Source of the DNA: DATLLJ01 sp035537875
GTDB lineage: Bacteria > Acidobacteriota > Vicinamibacteria > Vicinamibacterales > CAVVIG01
Assembly: GCA_035537875.1 (NCBI GenBank)
Contig: DATLLJ010000086.1
Coordinates: forward strand, 15,444 to 79,443
Reading direction: 5' to 3'
DNA length: 64,000 bases
The notes beneath the pieces are model-generated. The model was not told where the DNA came from, searched no databases, and saw only the letters and a program-made list of their open reading frames with translations. The stretch's first letter is position 1, and the number at the start of each line of letters is the position of its first letter. Below, in pieces: positions 55,801 to 63,220 of this stretch. The translations under genes were made by a program, and so were the position numbers.

Positions 55801-55991
55801 CGAGCGGATCGGGGATGGACATTACCAAGCCGATCGCGGCACCGACGTTCGGCGGGATGATCAGCTCGACGATTTACGTGCTCTTTGTCATTCCCTGTCT
55901 CTTTGCCATCGGGGACGATATCCGCCGCCGCTGGCCCGAACGGTTTTCTCCCCGGTACGCTGCCGCCCCGATGACTGGAGAAGAGTCGTGA
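52839..55991 (+). CDS. cusA: Heavy-metal efflux RND pump, CusA family (second pump)
   Basis: 1050-aa inner-membrane pump. It opens with IRFRWIVWSAVAAIAV and LDAIPDISDPQIIVYAKWPR, the CusA-type opening. TM4 is AIGEMADATIVIVEN with the single essential Asp. MPEMEEGSILYMPTTLPGLP, DPAPVEMIETTITLKPQSEW and RVMMQDTGIQTPVGLKVKG match the Met-containing segments of CusA, and favour Cu(I) or Ag(I) export. TM segments and large periplasmic loops are complete. It begins 9 nt after the short adaptor and overlaps the next lipoprotein gene by 4 nt. No TolC gene is in this run. Confidence 0.92.
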   Translation: MIASIVQNVIRFRWIVWSAVAAIAVLSAIALRTAALDAIPDISDPQIIVYAKWPRSPLLIETEVTEPIVRALAGSPEIQSIRATSHMGYSFIYVILSHPRERTAVRQFVTDRLNAIRSQLPADAVVTIGPNASSMGWIFQYALLDRQGLHDLRELRILNESQIKPVLQSAAGVAEVASVGGLEKQYQVKLFPPLLSERGITLPQVLESIRGAFQEAGGRTIEVTNREYQLRGGVGAENINALEFLILARDRAGQPVRLNEVGYVQVGYDLRRGIADLDGAGEVVGGIAVMEQGRNVLAVTTELLLKLEDVRRVLPEGVEIIPTYNRSTLIWETLTNFLKTLMYELLVVIVVIAVALRNARAAVAPVCVLLLGTLFTVLPLAAFGQTINLFSLAGLAIAIGEMADATIVIVENCAAQLARSGITTATERMRIIVRSTAAMTRPLLFSMLIIVTSFLPIFFLGEREGRLFNPLAFTKTFAMAFSTLLTLFVLPAVIVWVFRTPLADADPGHARESRFVRAYRLALMGAIRYRYGFVATGVVVLLAAAVVMMRFQKDYMPEMEEGSILYMPTTLPGLPSREAGWIVQQMDRKLKAFPEVERVFGKLGRADSATDPAPVEMIETTITLKPQSEWREGMTKDKLVAEMNESLKIVGYVNSWTQPIGTRVMMQDTGIQTPVGLKVKGKDLATVQQVAQDIERLLRDFAETQSVIAERISQGYFVDAQLNLERMAERGVTIDEALPTVRFAIGGDNVIGIREADKTVVPLAIQYSPEYLDTLDKVRSTPVVTGDGRSIPLAEIADVAVREAPEMIRSDNGELAAYVYVYPRAVTATEYVERAQEYLRANLTVPAGYSMEWTGLYQYAQDARSKLSIVVPVTLVIMFALLMMAFRSVADSSLIMLSAPLALVGGVFLQWYLGYTMTTAVIIGYVSLFAVAIQTGIIMIEFIREALAHRTEAQSYMDAVVEGSVARLRPKLMTVATTVLGLLPMMLSSGSGMDITKPIAAPTFGGMISSTIYVLFVIPCLFAIGDDIRRRWPERFSPRYAAAPMTGEES

Positions 55992-56413
55992 TTCGAAGGG
56001 GCCGTCCCGCTCTTTGGTTGTTGCTCATCCCGCTCGGTATCGTCTGGGCCGCATGCTCCCAGAGTGCGCAGGAGACGCTGAAGGAGCTCCAGCGGCAGAG
56101 GGAGGGAGCCGTCGATGTCGTGCTGCTGTCGCCCGGAGACGGGTTGCATCATGGTAGAGACACGTTCACGGTCGAATTCCGGTCGGTATCGAGCGGCAAT
56201 CTGGTCGATGTGGGGACGGTGAGCGCCAGCGCGAACATGCCGATGGCCGGCATGCCCATGATGGCAGGCATGATTGACGTTGCCAGGACCGACGTCGCCG
56301 GGCGATACGCGGCCACGGGAAACCTGGCGATGGTCGGAACCTGGCGCTTGACGGTTCAGTGGGAAGGCTCCGCCGGACGCGGATCGGTCACGTTTCCGGC
56401 GTCGGTTCAGTAA
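55988..56413 (+). CDS. FixH/YtkA-like lipoprotein with Met cluster
   Basis: 141 aa from GTG 55988 (overlapping the pump stop, GTGA). The signal ends in WAAC with Cys23, so it is probably lipid-modified. An Ig-like FixH/YtkA domain follows (VVLLSPGDGLHHGRDTFTVEF; WRLTVQWEGSAGRGSVTFP). A Met cluster, M84, M86, M89, M91, M92 and M95 in SANMPMAGMPMMAGM, together with HH at 54-55 looks like a Cu(I)-binding loop. This domain is common at the end of copper RND operons. A role as periplasmic metal donor is inferred. Confidence 0.8.
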   Translation: MIRRGRPALWLLLIPLGIVWAACSQSAQETLKELQRQREGAVDVVLLSPGDGLHHGRDTFTVEFRSVSSGNLVDVGTVSASANMPMAGMPMMAGMIDVARTDVAGRYAATGNLAMVGTWRLTVQWEGSAGRGSVTFPASVQ

Positions 56414-56419
56414 AAGGCG

Positions 56420-57922
56420 TCAGGCGGCGTTCGTCGGACGAGCCCGCTCGGCCGGCGGACGAGCGACTTTGGTCGCCCGCGGCAGCGTGATGCGAAACGT
56501 GCTGCCCACGCCCTGATCGGGCTCGAGCGTGAGCGTCCCACCGTTGGCCTCGACCGCCCACCGGGAGATCGACAAACCGAGCCCCGTGCCGCCAATCGGC
56601 CCGAAAGGAGCCTGCCCGCCGCGCTCGTAACGACTGAAAATCCCGCTCCGCAGCTCCGGCGGGATGCCTGGACCGTTGTCGATCACGTCGATCGTGACGC
56701 CGGCGGCCATCTCGGCGACGCGCACGCGAATCCTGCCGCCGGCCGGCGTGTACTTGATGGCATTGTCTACGAGATCGATGAGCGCCTGTCGGAGGACCTG
56801 GCGATCGCCGATGCCCCGGGGCGAGCCCGCCTGCTCGACCGTGAGCAGCTGCTGCTTTTCCTCCGCCAGCACGCCCAGGTGGCCGGCTACGTCCTCAGCC
56901 AGCTCACGAAGATCGATGACTTCCTGGGCCAGCTTCGTCTGTCCGGTCTCGGCGCGTGACCATCGCAGGAGTCGATCGACGAGCGATGCGAGCCGATCGA
57001 CTTCCTCGAGCATGCTGCCGATGATGCCGCGATAGGCCTTCTCGTCCCGACGCTCTCGCAGACCGACTTCGCCGACGCTTCGAATCGCGGTGAGCGGAGT
57101 CCGCAGCTCGTGCGACACGTCGGCGGTGAACCGCCGCATCTGTTCGAACGATTCCTCCAATCGGCCGAGCGTCTCGTTGAAGACGGAAGCCAGACGGCCC
57201 AGCTCGTTCTTCGGGTTCCCGATCGGCAGGCGGTCGTGCAGCCGATCGGCGGTGATTGACTGAGCGTGCTCGGCCATGCGCTCAATCGGCGCCAGCGCGC
57301 GCCGTGCGAGCGAGTACCCGAAGATGCCGGCCGCGACGACGCCAATTGGCAGGCCGAGCAGCAGGATTAACAACAGTCCCCGCATCTCGTCGCGCATCAG
57401 CAGCTCGGAGCGGGCCACCTGGATGATCACGCGCTTGTTGCTGACCGGTTGCCCCGCTCGGTCGTAGAACCGCAGCGTCGTCGGCGACGTGAGCACGCGG
57501 TAGGTGGTGTCCTCGGCTGGAATCGACACGATGGCGTCCCCAGACTGGGTGAGCAGCTTCTCTGCCTCGGGGAGCGGATCCACTTCAGCCTTCGTCGTCC
57601 GGTAGATAACCTCGCCGCGGTTCGAGCTCGCGCCACAGCCGGCGTCGTCCGTACACCAGACCTGCAGCCACGGGGTGTTGCTGCCGAAGCTGCTTTCTTC
57701 CTCGAACCATCTGAGCGAACCGTCCGGCAGCTGGTCGGCCATCGCGGCGGCCCACTGGTAGTCGTAGCGAATTTCGGTGTCGAGCGAGTTCGACGCGTTG
57801 CGACTGACGAAGATGTAGACGCCGGTGGCGTAGACGGCGAGCACCACGATCATGGCGGCGACGTTCCAGAACGTCAGAGAGATCCGCAGACTGTGGGATC
57901 GCAACCAGGTCAGCATGCTCAC
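56420..57922 (-). CDS. Sensor histidine kinase, CusS/heavy-metal type
   Basis: 500 aa; GTG 57922 or ATG 57916. Two transmembrane helices (about residues 18-40 and 183-205) flank a periplasmic sensor domain of about 140 residues with a Cys pair (WCTDDAGCGA). HAMP (RRALAPIERMAEHAQSITADRL) is followed by the H-box DVSHELRTPLTAIR and ATPase boxes NAIKYTPAGG, DNGPGIP and GGTGLGLSI. The layout is that of CusS-like kinases. The start overlaps the regulator stop by 4 nt. It is convergent with the CusA operon, 6 nt from its end. Confidence 0.92.
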   Translation of the reverse strand: MSMLTWLRSHSLRISLTFWNVAAMIVVLAVYATGVYIFVSRNASNSLDTEIRYDYQWAAAMADQLPDGSLRWFEEESSFGSNTPWLQVWCTDDAGCGASSNRGEVIYRTTKAEVDPLPEAEKLLTQSGDAIVSIPAEDTTYRVLTSPTTLRFYDRAGQPVSNKRVIIQVARSELLMRDEMRGLLLILLLGLPIGVVAAGIFGYSLARRALAPIERMAEHAQSITADRLHDRLPIGNPKNELGRLASVFNETLGRLEESFEQMRRFTADVSHELRTPLTAIRSVGEVGLRERRDEKAYRGIIGSMLEEVDRLASLVDRLLRWSRAETGQTKLAQEVIDLRELAEDVAGHLGVLAEEKQQLLTVEQAGSPRGIGDRQVLRQALIDLVDNAIKYTPAGGRIRVRVAEMAAGVTIDVIDNGPGIPPELRSGIFSRYERGGQAPFGPIGGTGLGLSISRWAVEANGGTLTLEPDQGVGSTFRITLPRATKVARPPAERARPTNAA

Positions 57923-58653
57923 CCCTCATCCTCCCGCAGCATGAACCCCACGCCGCGCACGGTCTGAATCAGCTTGATGGGACAGTCGGCGTCGATCTTG
58001 CGCCGAAGCCTGGCGATGTGCACGTCCACCACGTTGTCCAGCGACGTGGTGCGCGCCGCCTCGTGCCAGACGTCTCGGGCGAGCGTGTCGCGCGAGACCA
58101 CCTGGCTCTCGTACCGCAGCAGGTACTCGAGCAGCTCGAATTCCCGAAGCGTCAACTCGATCTTCCGCCCGCCGCGCGTCACCTTGCGCGTCACGAGATC
58201 CATTTCCAGATCGCCGATGCCCAGGCGAGTGGCGCCGGTCGAACCGCCACGACGGAGCAGCGCACGGATCCGCGCCACGACCTCGACGAACGCGAACGGT
58301 TTCACGAGGTAATCGTCGGCCCCGCTGTTCAACCCCGTCACGCGGTCGTCCAGCGTATCGCGGGCCGTCAGGACGAGCACCGGCGTCTGAAACCCCTGCT
58401 CCCGCAGTGTCGTCAGCACCTGGAGACCGTCTCGTCCCGGCAGCAGCAGATCCAGCAACACGACGTCGAAGGGGTCCGTCTTGAGCCGCACCAGGGCCGC
58501 CTCGCCCGTGTGCTCGACGGTCACGTCGTAGCCTTCCCCTTCAAGCCCTTCCTTGAGTGCGCTGGCGACTTTGTGTTCGTCCTCGACGACGAGCACACGG
58601 GCTGCCTCGGACTCCGGTTTCGTCTTCTCCTGGGACTTGACCAAGATGTTCAT
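57919..58653 (-). CDS. OmpR/PhoB-family response regulator, CusR-like
   Basis: 244 aa. The receiver domain has acidic pocket EDE (24-26), phospho-acceptor Asp68 in DVVLLDLLLPG, and KPF with the conserved Lys. The winged-helix DNA-binding domain has LTLREFELLEYLLRYESQVVSRDTL and VVDVHIARLRRKID with VRGVGFML. About 18 extra residues precede the receiver. It is paired with the kinase downstream. Targets are not identified; the adjacent RND operon is the natural candidate. Confidence 0.94.
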   Translation of the reverse strand: MNILVKSQEKTKPESEAARVLVVEDEHKVASALKEGLEGEGYDVTVEHTGEAALVRLKTDPFDVVLLDLLLPGRDGLQVLTTLREQGFQTPVLVLTARDTLDDRVTGLNSGADDYLVKPFAFVEVVARIRALLRRGGSTGATRLGIGDLEMDLVTRKVTRGGRKIELTLREFELLEYLLRYESQVVSRDTLARDVWHEAARTTSLDNVVDVHIARLRRKIDADCPIKLIQTVRGVGFMLREDEG

Positions 58654-58660
58654 CAGTTTC

Positions 58661-59659
58661 TCAAACCGCCCGTTCCGTCTCGAGCAGCTTCATGCTGGCC
58701 GCCGGATAGCGTTCGCCGACGGCGCTTCCGATCGGAAAGGCCTGCTCGAGGTCGGCGATCTCTCGAGCAGTGAGCAGAATATCTGCGGCCTCGGCGTTGG
58801 CCTCGAGGTAGCGCCGGCGCTTCGTGCCGGGAATCGGCACGATGTCGTCTCCCTTCGCGAGCAGCCAGGCGAGTGCGAGCTGGGGGGCAGAGCAGCCTTT
58901 CGCGCGCGCCATCTCTTCGAGCCTCAGGACCAGCGCGACGTTCTGCTGCAGGTTGTCGCCCTGAAAGCGGGGAAGACCGCGGCGGACGTCGTTCTGCTCG
59001 AGCCGATCAAGATCTTTGACGCTGCCGCTCAAGAAGCCGCGGCCCAGTGGACTGAAGGGGACGAAGCCGATGCCCAGCTCCCGGCAGGCGGGGATCACCG
59101 CGCGCTCGGGCACCCGCGACCACAGTGAGTATTCGCTTTGAAGGGCCGCGATCGGGTGCACCTTCTGCGCACGCCGGAGCGACTCTGGGCCCGCCTCTGA
59201 CAGCCCGAGAAAGCGCACTTTGCCCTCTCGTACGAGATCGGCCATGGCGCCAACCGTGTCCTCGATTGGCACCTTGGGATCGATCCGGTGCGCGTAGAAC
59301 AAATCGATGACGTCCACGCCGAGACGAGCCAGGCTCGCCTCACAACAGGCCCTCACTCGCTCGGGACGCGCATCGACATCGGTCGCCGGGCCGCTGGGCC
59401 CGGGGATGAGCCCGAACTTGGTGGCGAGTTGCACCTCATGACGGCGGCCGGCGATGGCCTTACCGACCAGCGTCTCGTTGGCGCCCCGTCCGTACGCGTC
59501 CGCCGTGTCCAGGAACGTCACGCCCAGATCGAGCGCGCGGTGGATCGTACGGATCGACTCGGCATCGTCGGGCGCTCCGTAGCTCTGCGACATGCCCATG
59601 CAGCCGAGACCGATCGCCGACACGGTCAGACCGCCCGTGCCCAGTTGCCGTCTTCTCAT
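58661..59659 (-). CDS. Aldo/keto reductase
   Basis: 332-aa NADPH-dependent oxidoreductase with a TIM barrel, most like the YajO/IolS group (LGTGGLTVSAIGLGCMGMSQSYG). The catalytic tetrad is D51 and Y56 (FLDTADAYG), K81 (LATKFG) and H124 (FYAHRID). The C-terminal IVPIPGTKRRRYLEANAEA is the cofactor-binding segment. Its stop lies 7 nt after the start of the response-regulator gene on the same strand, so it may be co-transcribed with it. The substrate is unknown. Confidence 0.93.
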   Translation of the reverse strand: MRRRQLGTGGLTVSAIGLGCMGMSQSYGAPDDAESIRTIHRALDLGVTFLDTADAYGRGANETLVGKAIAGRRHEVQLATKFGLIPGPSGPATDVDARPERVRACCEASLARLGVDVIDLFYAHRIDPKVPIEDTVGAMADLVREGKVRFLGLSEAGPESLRRAQKVHPIAALQSEYSLWSRVPERAVIPACRELGIGFVPFSPLGRGFLSGSVKDLDRLEQNDVRRGLPRFQGDNLQQNVALVLRLEEMARAKGCSAPQLALAWLLAKGDDIVPIPGTKRRRYLEANAEAADILLTAREIADLEQAFPIGSAVGERYPAASMKLLETERAV

Positions 59660-59721
59660 AGGAAGTAATATACAATGCCCTCAGATTGCAGGTTTTTCAA
59701 CAGGTTAGGAGAAACGATTCC

Positions 59722-60114
59722 ATGCGGAAACGCACTGCCGGCGTCATCGCGATTCTGGCTTGCCTGGTGGTTTGGGCGCCCGCGCTCGCGCAATATGGCC
59801 ATCCCCTCAAGGGCACCTGGAGTGGCGATTGGGGGCCGAACGCAGCGACCCGTAACCGTGTGCTGCTGCATCTGGATTGGGACGGCAAGGCCATCACCGG
59901 ATCGATAAATCCGGGTTCCCCCAATGCGATTACCTTGACGAGAGTGACGGCGGAGCCAGTCCAACCCACATTCGACGCCTGGAACGTGCGAATGGAAGGG
60001 AACGGCGTCGTCGTCGAAGGAAAAGTCGTCAACCTCGGTTCGTACGAGCGGACGATGAGCGGCACGTGGACCGAAAAGGGACAGAAAGGCGACTTCAAGC
60101 TGACGCGCAACTAG
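59722..60114 (+). CDS. Small secreted protein of unknown function
   Basis: 130 aa from the ATG preceded by TAGGAGAAA. The signal sequence is RTAGVIAILACLVVWAPALAQ. The mature part is beta-rich with regularly placed Gly and Trp (HPLKGTWSGDWGPN, VLLHLDWDGKAITGSINPGS, NAITLTRV, ERTMSGTWTEKGQKGDFKLTR). It resembles a lipocalin-like or single-sheet secreted domain; the KGTWSGDWG opening is found in similar unnamed acidobacterial proteins as I recall. It is followed by a strong terminator hairpin. Confidence 0.72.
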   Translation: MRKRTAGVIAILACLVVWAPALAQYGHPLKGTWSGDWGPNAATRNRVLLHLDWDGKAITGSINPGSPNAITLTRVTAEPVQPTFDAWNVRMEGNGVVVEGKVVNLGSYERTMSGTWTEKGQKGDFKLTRN

Positions 60115-60152
60115 GCTCGGTTCGCTTGCTTAACCGAAAGAGGCCCGAAAGA

Positions 60153-60196
60153 CGCAAGAAGGGGCGGCGCTGCTGGAAGCGCCGCCCCTTCTTGCG
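60153..60196. terminator. Perfect 19-bp hairpin between convergent genes
   Basis: CGCAAGAAGGGGCGGCGCT (60153-60171) and its exact complement (60178-60196) enclose a 6-nt loop GCTGGA. It sits in the 106-nt gap between two convergent genes, so it can terminate both. There is no T tract on either side. Confidence 0.8.
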
Positions 60197-60220
60197 TTGA
60201 ATTGCCCCCGAAGAAGTTCC

Positions 60221-61138
60221 TCAGTCCTTGTGCGGCCGACTCCCGAAGAGGGGTTCGCCGAAATCATCGGTCAGCCGCAGCATGAAGCGGTTGTTCTCCT
60301 GACAGATGTACTCGGTAAGCTCGTCCTCCACGTTGAAATTGATGTCCCATGACACGGTGAACGGCCGCGTGTACGCGCCCGGGTCGTCGATGAGAGCCTC
60401 GTAGTGGAGCGTGTCTTTGTTCGGCCGGGAGAATCGTTCCACGACATGCAGTTTGTCGGTGTGCGGATGCCCGTAGTAATCGAGCCAGGTCCCCTCGTGG
60501 AAGCCGACGACGTCGACCACGAGCGTGTCGCCTTCCCATTTGCCGACCGAGTGACCGAGCCAGGTGAGCGGCAGGGCATCGCCGGTGGGATGCGGACGCC
60601 CATCCGTGTAGATCTCTCGCCAGATATGCGCTCCCCCTTCGAACACGTGGAAGATGCGCGACTTGTCCGGCATCTGGATGATTTCCATCGGATACGGGGT
60701 GGCGTACAGTCGCGGCCCGCCCGGCGGCAGGCAATAGCCTTCGGGATCGTACTTCGACGAGTTGAGCGTGTTGTAGTTGTACATCGCCGCCGCCCAGGGC
60801 TGGAACGGGACGAACGGCTCGGCCGGTGCGCCGCCGCGGCCGCCGACCGGCTTCCCGGCGGGGCCGACGTTCTGAACGACGGGGAACGGCTTGCCCGTTG
60901 ACGGGTCGACCACGCGGGCGCCCATGTTGGTGATGTACGGGAGATCCCAGACACCCTTTTCGCCAGGCTCGCGTCCGAAGTTCACCGTCCCGTCGGCAAA
61001 GCGCGGAGTCGGTTTGGGAGCGGGTTTGGCGGCCGCCGCCCGCTCCGCGGGGGCTTGAGCGTCGGTCGTGGCCGACCACGACAGCGCGACTGCCGCGCCG
61101 GCAGCAGCCGCCACGGCGACGATTTTATGGCTCAGCAC
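60221..61138 (-). CDS. Secreted protein of unknown function, acidobacterial family
   Basis: 305 aa from GTG 61138, with AAGGAG 7 nt upstream; the open frame to 61459 overlaps the next gene. The signal sequence is VAVAAAAGAAVALSWSATTDAQ. The core is highly patterned: GEKGVWDLPYITNMGARV, YCLPPGGPRLYATPYPMEIIQ, FEGGAHIWREIYTDGRPHP and WLGHSVGKWEGDTLVVDVVGF. I recognise this as a recurrent unnamed family of secreted proteins often beside DUF6152 proteins, as here. His, Trp and Asp residues are well conserved, but no reaction is known. Confidence 0.75.
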   Translation of the reverse strand: MLSHKIVAVAAAAGAAVALSWSATTDAQAPAERAAAAKPAPKPTPRFADGTVNFGREPGEKGVWDLPYITNMGARVVDPSTGKPFPVVQNVGPAGKPVGGRGGAPAEPFVPFQPWAAAMYNYNTLNSSKYDPEGYCLPPGGPRLYATPYPMEIIQMPDKSRIFHVFEGGAHIWREIYTDGRPHPTGDALPLTWLGHSVGKWEGDTLVVDVVGFHEGTWLDYYGHPHTDKLHVVERFSRPNKDTLHYEALIDDPGAYTRPFTVSWDINFNVEDELTEYICQENNRFMLRLTDDFGEPLFGSRPHKD

Positions 61139-61194
61139 AGAGGTCTCCTTGGACCGGATCGCCGGATGGGATTCGAACCGCGCGCGTCTGCCGA

Positions 61195-61599
61195 TCAGTT
61201 CTGCGGATCGCCGCTCGATCCCGCGAACATCTTCTTGCCGGTGCTCGCGAGGATGACGGTGCTGGCGTTCGCGTTGTTGCTGCCGTCCTTGGCGAGGCTT
61301 CCCTCCACGGTGACCGTGTCGCCGATCTTCATCGAGTTGCGGGTCCAGCCACGGCGCATCAGACCGTTGGGGCTGCCCATTTCCCAACCCCAGTTGGTGA
61401 CTTTGCCGGACTTCTCGTCTTTGACGTCGATGTAGAACCAGATGTGCGGGTTCTGCCAATCGATTTTCGTCACGACACCGGTGGCTTTGAACGGCTTGTC
61501 ACGGTCGAACTCCGCCGAGAACGAGTGGTGAGCGACGACGGGCGCTGCGGCCAGGAGCAGGCCAAACGCGGCAACGAGAACTGCCATCTTGGATCTCAT
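61195..61599 (-). CDS. DUF6152 family secreted protein
   Basis: 134 aa from MRSKMAVLVAAF, with GGAGG before the ATG; the signal ends at VVAHH. The DUF6152 pattern is clear: AHHSFSAEFD, then GVVTKIDWQNPHIWFYIDVKD, NWGWEMGSPNGLMRRGWTRNSMK and GDTVTVEGSLAKDGSNNANA. It is an OB-like small beta barrel of unknown role. It lies 56 nt upstream of the larger secreted protein on the same strand, a pairing that recurs in related genomes as I recall it. Confidence 0.85.
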   Translation of the reverse strand: MRSKMAVLVAAFGLLLAAAPVVAHHSFSAEFDRDKPFKATGVVTKIDWQNPHIWFYIDVKDEKSGKVTNWGWEMGSPNGLMRRGWTRNSMKIGDTVTVEGSLAKDGSNNANASTVILASTGKKMFAGSSGDPQN

Positions 61600-61672
61600 C
61601 GAAGCCTCCGTGTTGCGACTGTTGCCCAAAAGCCCTTCAATTATCGGCGCTTGTCCAACGGGGTGTCAACCG

Positions 61673-63139
61673 TTACAGCAAACCAACCATCGGCCCGATC
61701 AGCAGGAGCGTCGCCGTCATCATAACGACCCATAAAACGCTGATGACCAGACCGGGCATGAACATGTCGAACATCTTGTAATAGCCTTTGCTGTAGGTCA
61801 CCAGCGGAACAGCGTCGAGCGGCAGCAGGAATGCGCACGAGGCGGTAAAGATGACCGGCAGGGCGTAGAGCGCGGGATTTACGCCGGCAGCCTGTCCGAG
61901 CACCATGATGGGGGGAATCATGACGGCGTTGATCACGGGATTGATCGGCAGCAGGAGGTGAATCACCACCGTAAACGCGCTGATCGCCAGGATGATGCCG
62001 AGCGCGTTCCAATCCGAGATGCCGCCCAGCGCCGAGCCGGCGAGCCATTTGGCGAGCCCCGTCCTCGCGGACGCCTGCCCGAGCGTCGTCACGGCGCCAA
62101 TCATCATCAGGGCATCCCAGCCGGTCGCGTTCTGCACCTCCTTCCACGTGAAGAGGCCAATGCCCGGCAAGAACATCGCGCACGCGCCCAGGATGCTGAC
62201 GAGATACACATCGACGGCCGGGTACCAGGTGCTCGAGATCCACAGCACGACCATGATGCTCATCAGCGACAGCACCTTGCGCTCCATGACATTCAACCCT
62301 CCGAGCGCCCGGCGCTCGTGTTGAATGTCTTCCATCACGCCGATCGTCTTGATCTCAGGAGGATAGAACTTCACCAGCACCCAGGCGGCGAACGGAAGGA
62401 GCACGATGATCATAGGGATGCCAATGGCCATCCAGTACAGAAACGGAACCCGCGCGCCTCCGTTCTGTTCGATCATCGTGAGACCGAGCAGATTGATTGA
62501 GCTGCCCGCCGGTGTGCCGATGCCTCCGATCAAGGAGCCGATCGGGATCCCCATCATCACCGCCTTCCCGAAGGCGGAACCGGGCCGGATATTCAGCTTG
62601 TCGAAGATGCCGAGCGCGATGGCCATGAAGATGGCCGCGCACGGCACATCCGACACGATGGTCGAGATCAATCCCGCTCCGATGACGAAGACGTAGACGG
62701 CCCGCGTCGCATCGGTCCCGGCGCGCGAGATCATCCAGAGCGCAAACCGCCGCGCCAGGCCGGACTTGACCCAGGCGTGCGCGATCGCGAACATCACCAG
62801 CACGAAAAAGAACGGACTGCTGATGAAGTTGGCCACCGCCGCGGTCATCATGGTGCCGATCGTCGGCTTCGCCGGAGGGGGCACGATTGAGGTCAGCTGG
62901 AAGATCGGCTGCAAGGCGATCGCGAGCAGCGAGGTGGCCGCGATTGGAATCGCCTCGGTCGCCCATAGAACGATGATGCCGGCGAACAGCGCCGCCGTCC
63001 GCTTCGCTTCGGCTGTGAGGTCCGACGGCGTGGGAAGCAGGAGGACGGTGAGGACGACGACAATCGCGCCGATCAGTCCGAGCATTTCCATGCGCTGCGG
63101 ATTGCCTGTCGTCGGCGGCGCGGTCATTGTTGTCGCCAT
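61673..63139 (-). CDS. DASS/SLC13-family sodium:anion symporter
   Basis: 488-aa inner-membrane transporter with about eleven helices. The two substrate/Na+ motifs are recognisable: GGIGTPAGSSINLLG in the first half and LLPINPVINAVMIPP in the second. ATEAIPIAATSLLAIALQPIF is the usual DASS opening. Family substrates are di- and tricarboxylates or sulfate. The downstream secreted genes and the upstream dioxygenase gene lie on the same strand; a link to aromatic breakdown products such as dicarboxylates is possible but not shown. Confidence 0.9.
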   Translation of the reverse strand: MATTMTAPPTTGNPQRMEMLGLIGAIVVVLTVLLLPTPSDLTAEAKRTAALFAGIIVLWATEAIPIAATSLLAIALQPIFQLTSIVPPPAKPTIGTMMTAAVANFISSPFFFVLVMFAIAHAWVKSGLARRFALWMISRAGTDATRAVYVFVIGAGLISTIVSDVPCAAIFMAIALGIFDKLNIRPGSAFGKAVMMGIPIGSLIGGIGTPAGSSINLLGLTMIEQNGGARVPFLYWMAIGIPMIIVLLPFAAWVLVKFYPPEIKTIGVMEDIQHERRALGGLNVMERKVLSLMSIMVVLWISSTWYPAVDVYLVSILGACAMFLPGIGLFTWKEVQNATGWDALMMIGAVTTLGQASARTGLAKWLAGSALGGISDWNALGIILAISAFTVVIHLLLPINPVINAVMIPPIMVLGQAAGVNPALYALPVIFTASCAFLLPLDAVPLVTYSKGYYKMFDMFMPGLVISVLWVVMMTATLLLIGPMVGLL

Positions 63140-63154
63140 CGTCTCTCCCTCAAG

Positions 63155-63218
63155 GTCCGCCTTAAGGCGGACGCTACGTAGGTGCCCGCGGTACGTTGTG
63201 TCCGGCTCCAGCCGGACA
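63155..63218. repeat. REP-like structured intergenic element
   Basis: An 18-bp perfect palindrome GTCCGCCTTAAGGCGGAC (63155-63172) is followed by a GC-rich stretch containing TACGTA and CCGCGG. A second hairpin TGTCCGGC-TCCA-GCCGGACA (63199-63218) closes it. Both hairpins share the GTCCG.../...CGGAC ends. The element fills the gap between two minus-strand genes and has the look of a repetitive extragenic palindrome; only one copy is in this window. Confidence 0.6.
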
Positions 63219-63220
63219 GA

